A stretch of 64,000 bases of DNA from Planctomycetaceae bacterium (GCA_027487485.1 JAIYDN010000042.1:18576-82575), one strand, 5' to 3'; positions 27,170-36,054 are shown, numbered from the stretch's first letter. Numbers and translations are program-made. Notes: a model not told the origin generated them from the sequence alone.

Positions 27170-29778
27170 TTGACGACCTCAAGTTCTTTCGCCCTAGCAA
27201 AATCGTCGGCAGCTTCCTGGTCTTTTCCCGTTAGTTGATAGCAGTAACCTCGGTTCAAATAGTTAGAACCAATGTTTGGCTCTCTGCGAATTGCTTCAGT
27301 GAAATCGGTGATCGCCAGATCATATTGCTTGTTGTTGAAATAGCTGGATGCCCTTTGCCGATAGAAAGAGCGTCCATCTGGATTGATTTCCAATGCCCTG
27401 CTTATATCCAGAATCGCCTCGGGAAACTCCTTGGCGTTTGACCTTTTTAAGGCTCGGTTGGTGTAGATAACAGCTAAGTTGGATTTGATTTGTGCAACTT
27501 CCGGTGGATCAACTGCGATCATGCGTTCCATGATTTCTATTGATTCATCGAACTGTTGTAGGAAAAACAAAGTCATGGCGAGATATTGAAGATAGTTTAC
27601 GTTGTTTGGCTGCAACTCCACTGCCTTTCGGAAGTCACCAATACCGTCCTGATACTTCTCAAGTTTGTATGCACACTCACCTCTTCGATGAATCGCCTTT
27701 GCATTTGCTGAATCAAATTCGATAGCTGTGGTGTAACTTTGGGCGGCTCGTTCGAATTGGTTTTGATTGAAATACAAATTGCCGATAGCAATCGCTTCCT
27801 CTGCGTTAGCAGGTTTTTCGACCTCTTGCCAGAATTGCTCACGAGTCTTTTGATTGATGTCGTCGAGAGTTTTCACCGCTCGCAAAATTTCGAGGTCTCG
27901 CTCCTTCACAAAATCAAGCGTCAAAGATTTTAGTTGAGGCATGTCCTTTAATGGCGACCAGTCAGTGATCATCGTATCGCTAGCGAAAAGTCGCATCACT
28001 GAATTTCCACGCAATGGAGACAAATCCGATACTTCAGACCCATTACAAGCTAAGACAATTAGCGGCATGCCTTTGAGTGGCCCGATATCGGATACTTTGG
28101 TATCAGGCATTCGGATGAATTGAAGTGGAATTCCAACGAGTGGCGAAAGGTCTTCGACCTTAGTGCCACCAAGCAAAAGACTTGTTAACGGCATACCAGC
28201 CAGCGGCGTGAGGTCCGAAACAGGGGAATTGGTTGTGTCTATTTCAGTCAGTTTTGCCTTGCTTAACGGGGACAAGTCGTCAATCAAAGTGTTCTGCATG
28301 GCAAGAATGCGAAGGGGCATACCTTCGAGTGGACTGATGTCCCTTACTTTGGTGCTATGAACAGCAAGCTCCTCCAGTTTCATTCCTTTAAGAGGAGTTA
28401 AGTCCGAAAGTTTGCCGTTGTGTTTCCATGTGAAGGTGCCGCTCAAGTTGACAAATCTTAGTCCTTGAAATGCCCTTAACGGAGTGATGTCCGTCACGTT
28501 GTCCGTTCGCATTTCTACGAGATTCACGACGTCATCAAAGACGTTTGTTTTTATGTCACCATCGAAACCAGGATTCAATTCTTGCAGCTTGGCAACTACT
28601 TCCTTGATCTGTTCTTCAACAGGAAGTGCTTCAACCTTGGTAAGCCAAATTGCATCAATGGGTTTTGGTCCGGATTGAGTCTGTTGTTTTGGGAGAGTTT
28701 TAGGCAAAATGGAGAATAAGCCAAAAAGCAAAACAAGAACGGCGGGAACAACACCGAGAACAATCCCAGGTCGTTTGGGCTTCTCAAAATTCTTTCGCAG
28801 GTCCGATGCAAATGCATCCGCTGAGGCGTATCGATCTTGTGGATTAAGCTCCAAGGCTTTCGCACAAATGCGTTTGAGTTCAGGAGGAACATTCGCAAGA
28901 CTTACGGTTGCTCCAGAAACGATCTCTTGTTTGAGCACAGTCGGCAAGTCCGAAGAGTAGGGAAGTTTGCCTGTTAGCAACTCGTGAAGGACCACACCCA
29001 AGCTATAGATGTCACTGCGAACATCGCTCTCCTTGCCAGCCAATTGCTCCGGGGACATATATCTCAATGTACCGATGGACGGTGCAAACATCCCGGTCTT
29101 ATTGGCAGATTGAGCGATCCCAAAGTCGGCAAGCAATGCTCGTCCATGATGATCGATCAGTATATTGGCTGGTTTGATATCCCGATGAATGATGCCATTG
29201 GCATGAGCGTATTGCAGTGCATCCGCTATATCGACAGCCCATCGAGCAGCTTTTTGATGCGGCAATGCACCACCAGTCATTTGGCTCGCCAGATTGCCCC
29301 CTTCAATGAACTCGGAAACGATGAAGCAGTTTCCGTTGTCCCTTCCTACGTCATGCACAGGAACGATTCCTGGATGCTTTAAACGAGCTACCCTTCGAGC
29401 TTCTGCCATAAATGCGTCAGAAGATGCCAATCGGCTTGGCTTGGGCAATTTAATGGCAACGGATCGATGAAGCTCTAAATCGAATGCCTTCCAAACCTGG
29501 GCAAATCCACCTTCGGCAACAAGTTCGTCCAATCTATATCGATCTGCAAGTGTTCGCTTTTCTTTAGTTTCAAAGCTGGTAGCATCTGTATCAGTGTCAG
29601 CATCGAAACGACGATCTAGCCAAGCAGTATCCTTCAATACTCGAATGCGTCGAGCCAATTCATCTGCTAGATGTGGAGCTTGTTGACAAAGCTCGATGGC
29701 AGATACGTCTTGGCCTTGCTCCTGCAATTCCTCCCATCGCACTAGGAGGTCAGCCAAGGAATCCTCATCGTTGTTCAC
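27166..29778 (-). CDS. Ser/Thr protein kinase with transmembrane, leucine-rich and TPR repeats
   Basis: An 870-residue Hanks-type kinase. Glycine loop VAEGGFAQVWKA near 87-98, Lys110 (VAIK), catalytic HRDIKPANIL at 198-207, DFG at 218-220 and the SPEQL/SDIYSLGVVL motifs are all intact. One membrane helix lies near 338-360. The extracellular part has about nine leucine-rich repeats of the type DLSPLxGMPLxxL, followed by TPR repeats (AIELDPxN-type) to the C-terminus. It follows the ECF sigma gene with a 14-base overlap. Planctomycetes often pair such kinases with ECF sigma factors. Signal and targets are unknown. Confidence 0.93.
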   Translation of the reverse strand: MNNDEDSLADLLVRWEELQEQGQDVSAIELCQQAPHLADELARRIRVLKDTAWLDRRFDADTDTDATSFETKEKRTLADRYRLDELVAEGGFAQVWKAFDLELHRSVAIKLPKPSRLASSDAFMAEARRVARLKHPGIVPVHDVGRDNGNCFIVSEFIEGGNLASQMTGGALPHQKAARWAVDIADALQYAHANGIIHRDIKPANILIDHHGRALLADFGIAQSANKTGMFAPSIGTLRYMSPEQLAGKESDVRSDIYSLGVVLHELLTGKLPYSSDLPTVLKQEIVSGATVSLANVPPELKRICAKALELNPQDRYASADAFASDLRKNFEKPKRPGIVLGVVPAVLVLLFGLFSILPKTLPKQQTQSGPKPIDAIWLTKVEALPVEEQIKEVVAKLQELNPGFDGDIKTNVFDDVVNLVEMRTDNVTDITPLRAFQGLRFVNLSGTFTWKHNGKLSDLTPLKGMKLEELAVHSTKVRDISPLEGMPLRILAMQNTLIDDLSPLSKAKLTEIDTTNSPVSDLTPLAGMPLTSLLLGGTKVEDLSPLVGIPLQFIRMPDTKVSDIGPLKGMPLIVLACNGSEVSDLSPLRGNSVMRLFASDTMITDWSPLKDMPQLKSLTLDFVKERDLEILRAVKTLDDINQKTREQFWQEVEKPANAEEAIAIGNLYFNQNQFERAAQSYTTAIEFDSANAKAIHRRGECAYKLEKYQDGIGDFRKAVELQPNNVNYLQYLAMTLFFLQQFDESIEIMERMIAVDPPEVAQIKSNLAVIYTNRALKRSNAKEFPEAILDISRALEINPDGRSFYRQRASSYFNNKQYDLAITDFTEAIRREPNIGSNYLNRGYCYQLTGKDQEAADDFARAKELEVVK

Positions 29779-30394
29779 TACAAGCCTCGTCCAGTTTTAG
29801 TTTTGCGTTTTGCCATCGTCTTTTCAGGGTCCGAACCGATGTTCCCAATACCAATGCCGCTTCTTCCTGCGTCAAGTTTTGATAGAACAACAAGTCAAAG
29901 ACTTCGAGTTCTTCAGCAGGTAGTTTTTGAACCTGCTCATGGAAAAAAGTCCATTGGTCGATGTCTTTTGGTTCTTTGTTGAACTTCTTTCCGATAGCTC
30001 CATCCGGTTCGTCAGAAGGTAGTCCATCTGTATGGTGGTTTTTGCCGATCCCTCGTGGACCGTAGTAGTGCTTAGCCATGTCGAGTAGTTCCCAACGAAC
30101 ATGGAGGGCGGCCAAGCCAAAGAAGCTACGAACTGATTCGACTTTAACATCTGCAAGAGCATCATGGAAACGCAGCATAGCCTTTTGAAAAACGTCATCC
30201 GTTTGTTCCCAACGCCTGAGCTTTGGAAAGTCATGGAACATTTTCCTAGTAAGTGCCAAAAGGCGGTCACAAGCGTGATCCAGTAGTCCCTCACGAGCAG
30301 TGGCATCCCCATTTAATGAACGATCTATCAGGTTTTGGAGTTGGGTATCGGACCCAACCGGCTGCGGAGGCATGGCGTGACTCGGAGAAGACAT
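29765..30394 (-). CDS. ECF-type RNA polymerase sigma factor
   Basis: About 209 residues with region 2 (DVFQKAMLRFHDALADV, then FFGLAALHVRWELLDMAKHY) and region 4 (LPAEELEVFDLLFYQNLTQEEAALVLGTSVRTLKRRW), the HTH that reads the -35 box. I placed the start at ATG 30394; a TTG 18 bases upstream is possible. It overlaps the kinase gene and shares the operon. A minus-strand shared 5' element lies about 170 bases upstream. It probably directs transcription of genes tied to the kinase signal. Confidence 0.88.
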   Translation of the reverse strand: MSSPSHAMPPQPVGSDTQLQNLIDRSLNGDATAREGLLDHACDRLLALTRKMFHDFPKLRRWEQTDDVFQKAMLRFHDALADVKVESVRSFFGLAALHVRWELLDMAKHYYGPRGIGKNHHTDGLPSDEPDGAIGKKFNKEPKDIDQWTFFHEQVQKLPAEELEVFDLLFYQNLTQEEAALVLGTSVRTLKRRWQNAKLKLDEACSEQR

Positions 30395-30563
30395 TAGGGA
30401 AGGAACCCCCAAATTCTAACACGAGTCATCAATGTTTTCAGCAGTCATATAGATAGGCGAAAGCTGGGGGCAATTCGGGCCAAGAATCGAAAAAAAGATT
30501 TTGTTTGCAGATTGTGGCCCGTTTCCCTCGGGACCCTCGCCTTCTTAGGTAGGGCATTGATAA

Positions 30564-30603
30564 GGGTACAAAACCTTTAAGTGTGTTAGAGCTATTGTAC
30601 CCT
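30564..30603. promoter_or_regulatory. Divergent pair of shared 5' elements
   Basis: Two copies face away from each other: minus strand TTAAAGGTTTTGTACCC at 30564-30580 toward the sigma gene, and plus strand TTAGAGCTATTGTACCCT at 30586-30603, 56 bases before the 30659 gene. This joins the signalling cluster to the same element family as the mobile-element genes. Confidence 0.6.
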
Positions 30604-30658
30604 CTGGCAATGCGTGGCAACGAAATTCGATCAACATAGATAAGGCAAAGTAACAACT

Positions 30659-32776
30659 ATGGCAGCGGAATGGCATTACTCCAAAGAAGGTCAGGAGTTC
30701 GGACCCATATCATCATCGGAACTAAAGGCACTCGCTGTCTCTGGGCGATTGTCACCAACAGACGCCATATGGAAGAACGGTATGACTGAGCGGCGACAAG
30801 CAGGGAGCGTGAAGGGGCTGTTCAGTCCGCCTCAATCGAGTTCATCCTCGCCAAAGGTTGTTCCAATCACCGAAACGAATGCGGCTACACAAGGACCACA
30901 ATCTGCAACAAAGCAGTCGTTCCTTGAGACAGCCAAGGACGCAGCCCAACTAACAAGATTTCAAGCAGAACGAACTAAGATCACGCAACTGGAACTGCCC
31001 CAAGCATATATGGAATTAGGGAAAGTCACTCATTCGAACGAAACCTTTCGAAGAGACTTCGCATCTCATTTTGATGCCATCGACGCTCTAAAGAAAGAAA
31101 TTCATTCCATCGAGGCAAATGCATCAAGCCGATTGAAGCCTGAGAGTCTATCGGACAGGGCAAAAGCGGCAGCAGGGGCCGCCAAGGACATGGCACAAAC
31201 AAAGTTTTTGGAACTGAAGTCAAGACAGCCATTTGTTGAACTTGGCAAGGCGGTTTTTGAAAAGTATGGATCGCAGCCTATTCAAAAACTGTTAGATCGA
31301 CTTGCAATATTGGATAGCGAAATTGCTGTTCTGTCTGAGTCAAAATCTGGACAGTTTATTACAACAAAGCGGGTAGCAATCTCTGGAATAGTTTTAGTCT
31401 TGGTCTTTGGATTATTCTTGGCAAACAAATTGTTTAGTGTTAATAAACTTGTTGGAGGACCAAGTATTACTGGGCTTGTTGAGGAACAAAACGAGAAGGT
31501 ATTGCCACCAAAATCTTCTAATGACACAATTGCAAAAAATCAAATTGCTTCTGCACAGCCCGAGCCAAGCAGTTTTCTGTCGAAATTTAACCAGCAACAG
31601 CTTAAAGCAATTTCGAATCTTCATAAATTGGGTGCTCGTGTTTTCTTCGACCTGGAGAAAACAACTGATCCTGCCTTTTCGGTTTTTTTCGCTGGAGGAA
31701 GAATACGAGGAAGTGATCTTGATGCACTAAGTCAATTGGATGGAATTGAGGAATTAGATATAGAAGGAACTAAAGTTACTGACATATCCTACCTTTCGGT
31801 TCTAAATCGGCTTAAAGTCTTGCACTTGCCTGAAGAATTGGATTTGGATCAATTTGTCTATATCAAAGAACTTCGTAATCTGGAATCGCTTTCAGCTTCA
31901 CTTTCGGATTCATCCAAAGGATATGAAGGTGAACTAGCAAGAAGAAAAACGGCAGAAGAGATTCTTGCTTTTATATCTAATCTCAAATCCATCCAACACT
32001 TAAACCTCAAACACAGGCTTGAAATAGAGAAGTTAGGATTGTCGTCACTTGCAAATTTGCCAAAACTAAAGTTACTTCAAATTGAAAAGATAAAAGTTTC
32101 TGATGGGGTGATCGAGACACTTGAGGGTCTTAATATTGAGACTCTTGTTATTGCTACTAGCACTGGTACAGGTGACGTTTCCGCAGATGGATTTGCTCAG
32201 TTGAAAAAGTGCCCTTCACTTCGGGAAATTGATATTTACCGCTTGGACGGTAACATTTTTGAAGGAGCAATGCAAATTCCAAACTTGAAAAAACTATCCT
32301 ATCACATGGCTTTCGAAAATAGAGCAGGAGTAACTGACTCGCAACGTATTCAGCACAAATCGAAGCGTCCTGATTTAGAGCTTGTTGAACTTAAACAACA
32401 AAAATTTACGTTCAAAAATCGTTTACCAAAGAGAAAATGGGGGGAAATTACAAAAGAATCTCTTGACCCCAAGCCAAAGGTCAAAGTGCCAAGTCGAGTG
32501 CAAACACCATCAAAAGAGGAACTCTACCTAGCTGCTGCAAATAACGCTCTCTCCAGAAGAATGGGAACTGGACCGACACCAGAGCAATTTATTGCGATGG
32601 CGAATAAGCCAGATGAAGACGAGATTCTCGATCTACCACCAACCGGAAAAAAAGGAAGGGTTCTGAGCTATGGCTCAGAACGTGTGACTTTTCTTTTGAA
32701 CGATAGAACAGGGAAGTTTGTGCTCATATCCTGCACAATTGATGGAGAGCACAAAAGCCAAGAACCACCGGAATAA
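30659..32776 (+). CDS. GYF_2-domain membrane protein with leucine-rich repeats
   Basis: A 705-residue protein. The N-terminus (residues 1-60) is a GYF_2 domain (WHYSKEGQEFGPISSSELKAL and ISPTDAIWKNGM-like positions). A helical linker follows, then a membrane span near 242-260 (VAISGIVLVLVFGLFLANKL). Leucine-rich repeats extend from about 345 to 560 (DLDALSQLDGIEELDIEGTKVTD). The C-terminus is basic and may bind nucleic acid or acidic surfaces. It is divergent from the ECF sigma operon. Its lower GC and lysine-rich composition, compared with its neighbours, suggests separate acquisition. Likely a membrane receptor or scaffold. Confidence 0.8.
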   Translation: MAAEWHYSKEGQEFGPISSSELKALAVSGRLSPTDAIWKNGMTERRQAGSVKGLFSPPQSSSSSPKVVPITETNAATQGPQSATKQSFLETAKDAAQLTRFQAERTKITQLELPQAYMELGKVTHSNETFRRDFASHFDAIDALKKEIHSIEANASSRLKPESLSDRAKAAAGAAKDMAQTKFLELKSRQPFVELGKAVFEKYGSQPIQKLLDRLAILDSEIAVLSESKSGQFITTKRVAISGIVLVLVFGLFLANKLFSVNKLVGGPSITGLVEEQNEKVLPPKSSNDTIAKNQIASAQPEPSSFLSKFNQQQLKAISNLHKLGARVFFDLEKTTDPAFSVFFAGGRIRGSDLDALSQLDGIEELDIEGTKVTDISYLSVLNRLKVLHLPEELDLDQFVYIKELRNLESLSASLSDSSKGYEGELARRKTAEEILAFISNLKSIQHLNLKHRLEIEKLGLSSLANLPKLKLLQIEKIKVSDGVIETLEGLNIETLVIATSTGTGDVSADGFAQLKKCPSLREIDIYRLDGNIFEGAMQIPNLKKLSYHMAFENRAGVTDSQRIQHKSKRPDLELVELKQQKFTFKNRLPKRKWGEITKESLDPKPKVKVPSRVQTPSKEELYLAAANNALSRRMGTGPTPEQFIAMANKPDEDEILDLPPTGKKGRVLSYGSERVTFLLNDRTGKFVLISCTIDGEHKSQEPPE

Positions 32777-32941
32777 ATCAAGTAATCAATTTGGGTAGTT
32801 ACAATTAGTTATCTCGACAAAGCCGTATCGAATGGGAAAAAGTTCAGCGGCTCGTATTATTTCGATTCAGTGCTAGTGCGATTCAACTCACTGTACTGAG
32901 TTCTCCCTCGCCACCCATGTCTTTTCGCAAAAATCCCTACC

Positions 32942-32983
32942 AGCCAAATCCAAAATCCCCTCCCGCATTTTTTGGATTTGGCT
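32942..32983. terminator. Hairpin terminator after the GYF_2/LRR gene
   Basis: Perfect 14-bp inverted repeat AGCCAAATCCAAAA / TTTTGGATTTGGCT with a 14-base loop, followed by TTTTC. It lies 165 bases after the plus-strand stop. Confidence 0.75.
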
Positions 32984-33030
32984 TTTCAAAAACTTTTTCC
33001 GCCACACAAACAAGAAGACGGACTGTATGC

Positions 33031-33051
33031 GGGTGGGGTGGTGGGGATGGG
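33031..33051 (+). other. G-quadruplex-like tract
   Basis: Four runs of three or more G within 21 bases (GGG-T-GGGG-TGGT-GGGG-AT-GGG pattern), directly downstream of the terminator in a convergent intergenic region. Confidence 0.45.
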
Positions 33052-33143
33052 CCCCGATTCCCCCAAGCTTTTCATGAATAATTGTTTGATTTGCAACTTT
33101 GCAACATGTCGTGAGGAAGTCCGTACTCTACGAAGGTGGCAGA

Positions 33144-33533
33144 TCAAAAGTCATCTGGATTGAAGGCAAGGCTTTGCTCGACATGAACCACACCATCTGC
33201 ATCTCTTTTTAGAGCAAGGATTATTCCTGCAAAGCCCTGAGTCACATCGATCCCCAACTCTGCTGCCGAGTGCATAAGCATACTTATCTCCCGAAAGCTC
33301 GACACAGATAGCATGCCACTCCATCCATACGAATCATCTTCTTGGAGAGTAAGTCCAAACGCTTGGGAAGCTTGCGTGTTGGGGAGCTTGGCATCGAACA
33401 TCAAACCGCAACTTGAACCACCTTCATCAAACAACTCCGTCACCTCGCCAACTTTGACGCTGCCGATTGAAATGGCAAAGCTTCTGAGTTGCTCGATAGT
33501 TCGTCGAAGTTCGACAGGGGTACAATGAGGCAA
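33144..33533 (-). CDS. Hypothetical protein at the end of the thioredoxin/zincin operon
   Basis: A 129-residue soluble protein with an early segment ELRRTIEQLRSFAISIGSVKVGEVTELFD and a C-terminal LALKRDADGVVHVEQSLAF. The TTG start lies inside the end of the zincin gene, giving a 94-base overlap in a different frame. Such a long overlap is unusual, and one of the two frames may be shifted. The sequence TCATTGTACCCC of the shared 5' element occurs within the first codons. No function can be assigned. Confidence 0.55.
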   Translation of the reverse strand: MPHCTPVELRRTIEQLRSFAISIGSVKVGEVTELFDEGGSSCGLMFDAKLPNTQASQAFGLTLQEDDSYGWSGMLSVSSFREISMLMHSAAELGIDVTQGFAGIILALKRDADGVVHVEQSLAFNPDDF

Positions 33534-34138
33534 ACTCCAGGAGTAACTGACCCTACCTTCAATTGATCTTGCAACTTGATGAGGTATTTCAGGCTGCTTT
33601 CTGCCTGTTCAATGGCATCGAATAGGTATTGTGAGCTTCTTTGCATTTGCTGATCCCAGACCAGCAACCACTTGCGAATGTTTGTGTTATCTGTAGCAGG
33701 TGGTAATCGAAAGTAGTTCTCAATTAAACATTGACCGATCTCAGCCATGAGTTCTGATTTATCAACGGTCTTGTCCCACTTCAGTCTCCACGGTTGTTCC
33801 AGGTAGTGAAAGACTTCGTGGCTCAGTGCTCCGTGATACTCAGAATCGTCTAGAAACTTCGACCTCGTGGGCAAGGCAATTCGATCCTGGAACAAATAGA
33901 ACGCTGGGTTCTTTCGCTTCCAGTGATGGACAATTTTGACGCCTAATTTGCGAACGACTTGATTGAGTCCCGAGTAATCCGGGGATTCAAAGTTAGGCAT
34001 CCCCGAATAGAACTTGCCAAAGAGTCTTGCGAATTCGGGCTGTCTGCACAATGGCCATCTCCAAGGAACACCACCGTCCAATAGAGCATTCAAGACCAGC
34101 TTCGATGCGTACTTTTTATCGTTAAATATGCTTCTCAT
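33440..34138 (-). CDS. Zincin-like metallopeptidase-domain protein
   Basis: A 232-residue protein with a zinc-protease motif HEVFH (GALSHEVFHYLEQPWRLKWD) and a downstream Glu (ELMAEIGQCLIENYF). This is the C-terminal metallopeptidase layout seen in ArdC-type antirestriction proteins, here without their ssDNA-binding N-terminus. The start overlaps the upstream stop by 4 bases. The last 30 residues overlap the next gene and look less conserved. It may modify or degrade a protein target in host take-over. Substrate unknown. Confidence 0.68.
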   Translation of the reverse strand: MRSIFNDKKYASKLVLNALLDGGVPWRWPLCRQPEFARLFGKFYSGMPNFESPDYSGLNQVVRKLGVKIVHHWKRKNPAFYLFQDRIALPTRSKFLDDSEYHGALSHEVFHYLEQPWRLKWDKTVDKSELMAEIGQCLIENYFRLPPATDNTNIRKWLLVWDQQMQRSSQYLFDAIEQAESSLKYLIKLQDQLKVGSVTPGVCLIVPLSNFDELSSNSEALPFQSAASKLAR

Positions 34139-34368
34139 ACGATCTCGAGTATCTCCTCCAACGATGCAAGGTCATTCAAGCGGCGAATAGGAACAACGAT
34201 TGCAGCGAGCATTCCTGTGTCTAACAGTAGCTTGCCATCCCTTTTTTCGATGGCGTCAAAAGCTTCTTCGCTCAAGTGCCCCTTGATTCGACAAGACACA
34301 CAAACCTCTTCGTCAACAGTTTTGCCGTGAATGCGACCAATGACATCTTGGTGGATTTTCTTGTTCAT
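34135..34368 (-). CDS. Hypothetical protein, 77 residues
   Basis: A small protein with a CVSCRIKG pair of cysteines and a hydrophobic stretch LLLDTGMLAAIVVPI. It overlaps both neighbours by 4 bases in a five-gene operon with thioredoxin. A role as a thioredoxin client or partner is suggested only by the operon. Family not recognised. Confidence 0.6.
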   Translation of the reverse strand: MNKKIHQDVIGRIHGKTVDEEVCVSCRIKGHLSEEAFDAIEKRDGKLLLDTGMLAAIVVPIRRLNDLASLEEILEIV

Positions 34369-34682
34369 ACACCCAATGCTTCCTTCAGTTTGTGAAGGTT
34401 CTCAAGTCCGTTGCTTCGAAAGGTTTCCTTGCCTTGTTTTAGAACGATCAAAGTTGGAACAGCAGTCAATCCAAACCGTTCAATCAGTTCTGCATTTTCG
34501 ACGACATCAACGATGGCAACTTTGACGTTATCCCCAAAACTTTCAGCCATCGATTCGATGATTGGTTTAAGCATTCGGCATGGACCGCAATAGTCGGCGT
34601 AGAAATCGAGAAGTACGGGAACTGTCGAATCCTTCACCACCGATTCCAAGTTGCCTATGTTCACGTAAATTGCTTTGCTCAT
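34365..34682 (-). CDS. Thioredoxin
   Basis: A 105-residue thioredoxin. The active site is YCGPC (FYADYCGPCRMLKPII, near residues 29-44), with the cis-proline loop AVPTLIVLKQGKE and full domain length. It is cytoplasmic, with no signal peptide. It overlaps genes on both sides by 4 bases, so it is coupled to an uncharacterised operon rather than a housekeeping locus. It would reduce disulfides in a client, perhaps the cysteine-containing neighbour. I give no gene symbol because it is an element-borne copy. Confidence 0.93.
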   Translation of the reverse strand: MSKAIYVNIGNLESVVKDSTVPVLLDFYADYCGPCRMLKPIIESMAESFGDNVKVAIVDVVENAELIERFGLTAVPTLIVLKQGKETFRSNGLENLHKLKEALGV

Positions 34683-35089
34683 TGGATGTCTCTTACTTCG
34701 TCATTGATTGCGTCGTAAATCTCTTTGATCTCAGAGTCTGGAATTGGCTCCAGATACAGCATCAATGCAAATTGCTTGCTTCGGTACGATCCACGAATGC
34801 CAACGAATGGAACAGGAGTGCAATCGTTGCAGTACGTCCGGTAACCAATCTCCGTGATTTCCAAATCCGGCTCTTGTGATAGTTCGGTAAGGTCGAACTC
34901 ATATCCAACCCAGACTTTCTTCCCGTCTCCTTGGCCACCAAAGACTTCTTGAAATGCGGGTGCTGCTTCGATCTTTACGGTTTGGCTGTCCAACATTTGG
35001 AACTGCCAACGGATATGTTTACATTGTGTGTGATAGGTCCAATGCCGTTCGATGATCGTGCTGAACCCAACCTCGTCGAATGATTCCAT
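34679..35089 (-). CDS. Hypothetical protein, first gene of the thioredoxin operon
   Basis: About 137 residues from an ATG at 35089 with a GGAG ribosome-binding site. An alternative TTG at 35170 would run through the shared 5' element (35162-35172), so I prefer the shorter form. The protein contains aromatic-rich strands (RQFQMLDSQTVKIEAAP, VWVGYEFDL) and a CNDC pair. The stop overlaps the thioredoxin start by 4 bases. Unrecognised family; possibly a beta-sheet ligand-binding protein. Confidence 0.6.
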   Translation of the reverse strand: MESFDEVGFSTIIERHWTYHTQCKHIRWQFQMLDSQTVKIEAAPAFQEVFGGQGDGKKVWVGYEFDLTELSQEPDLEITEIGYRTYCNDCTPVPFVGIRGSYRSKQFALMLYLEPIPDSEIKEIYDAINDEVRDIQ

Positions 35090-35161
35090 AGTGCTCCACT
35101 TGCCTTGAAACAGCCCCTCTTTGATAAGCGAGAGTTGCACCCCAAAGGGGCCACGACTTAC

Positions 35162-35172
35162 GGGGTACAATT
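35162..35172 (-). promoter_or_regulatory. Partial shared 5' element (AATTGTACCCC)
   Basis: Only the conserved ATTGTACCC half is present, 73 bases upstream of the ATG at 35089. The preceding bases GTTAGGGT differ from TAGACC. Confidence 0.45.
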
Positions 35173-35189
35173 ACCCTAACAACATCGAA

Positions 35190-35615
35190 TCAAGCGGCAT
35201 AAACAGATAGGACTGCATTCTTGATTCGATCCCAATCACGTTCATTACCACCCTGTTTGGAAGTTTCAGGAATCGGAGTAACGTAGGCACTCAAAATGGC
35301 TTCATCGGTAGTCGATGTGAAGCTGATGGCGGGACTCCAGCCAAACCCCATACCAGGAGCACCTATGGCTCCCAATGTTTCGGTGGCTTCGGCATACAGC
35401 CTGACCTTTTTAATAAACTCATCAAATTGAGTTCGGTCCAGAAGTGCGGCCCATTTTCGATGACTACCTTTGGTCCATCGACCTTCAAGATGACCATATT
35501 CATACTGTGCGTCACCCTCTGTTCGTTCCCAAAGTTTTCGAACATTCGGAGGAGTGAAATTTCTGAGGGGTGTTCCTGCGGGGACATCGACGCTGTAAAT
35601 CACACTGAAAAGCAT
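35190..35615 (-). CDS. Hypothetical protein with its own 5' element
   Basis: A 141-residue protein starting MLFSVIYSVDVPAG after a GGAG ribosome-binding site; the open frame extends 11 codons further but lacks support. Small-residue-rich GAIGAPGMGFGWSP lies near the middle. The shared 5' element is 40 bases upstream of the ATG (35655-35670). Similar small proteins are common on plasmids and integrative elements, but I cannot assign a function. Confidence 0.65.
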   Translation of the reverse strand: MLFSVIYSVDVPAGTPLRNFTPPNVRKLWERTEGDAQYEYGHLEGRWTKGSHRKWAALLDRTQFDEFIKKVRLYAEATETLGAIGAPGMGFGWSPAISFTSTTDEAILSAYVTPIPETSKQGGNERDWDRIKNAVLSVYAA

Positions 35616-35654
35616 TTTGGGACTCCAAGTGAAGAAATGTATCAACACTTGGAA

Positions 35655-35670
35655 GGGTACAATGGGTCTA
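35655..35670 (-). promoter_or_regulatory. Shared 5' element (TAGACCCATTGTACCC)
   Basis: Exact consensus on the minus strand, 40 bases before the ATG at 35615. Confidence 0.7.
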
Positions 35671-35720
35671 TTCGCACTGAGAAAATGGAGTGCGTCGCAA
35701 GAGCATAGTCTAACTTGCTG

Positions 35721-36008
35721 TCAGTATTCGTCTGGTAGCAGGATGCAGGTACTACTGCGGTCTGCCTCTGTGATGATCCAGACGGTTTCCCCTGATTCTA
35801 AGGGATACACTGACAAGAGTCTAGCTTCGTCGTCGATAGCGTCCATATTTGCTTGACGATCATCATCACTAAGAACGCCAAAATCGCCATTGATGTGTCT
35901 ATCTAAAAGCTCTTTTGGCGACACCTTGGCATTGTTCAGAACCTCAATTGCCGCAGGGGTTGCAACTGTTTGTCCTAAATCGAATAGTTGTTTGCGTGTT
36001 GTGATCAT
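35721..36008 (-). CDS. Conserved plasmid-type hypothetical protein, 95 residues
   Basis: A small acidic protein with the layout ATPAAIEVL, LLDRHINGDFGVLSDDDRQ, RLLSVYPLESGETVWIITEADR and terminal LLPDEY. I recognise this as a widespread plasmid and ICE family whose function is not established. Annotations elsewhere sometimes mislabel it as a restriction-modification subunit. The shared 5' element lies 47 bases upstream of the ATG. Confidence 0.72.
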   Translation of the reverse strand: MITTRKQLFDLGQTVATPAAIEVLNNAKVSPKELLDRHINGDFGVLSDDDRQANMDAIDDEARLLSVYPLESGETVWIITEADRSSTCILLPDEY

Positions 36009-36054
36009 TGTGGTTCTCCATTCTTGAATTGACTGATGTTACTGAACATCTGCT

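Larger units (their letters stand above)
32777..33143. other. Gene-free stretch between convergent genes
   Basis: No credible ORF. It holds a strong hairpin terminator (32942-32983) and a G-rich tract (33031-33051), listed separately. Confidence 0.6.
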
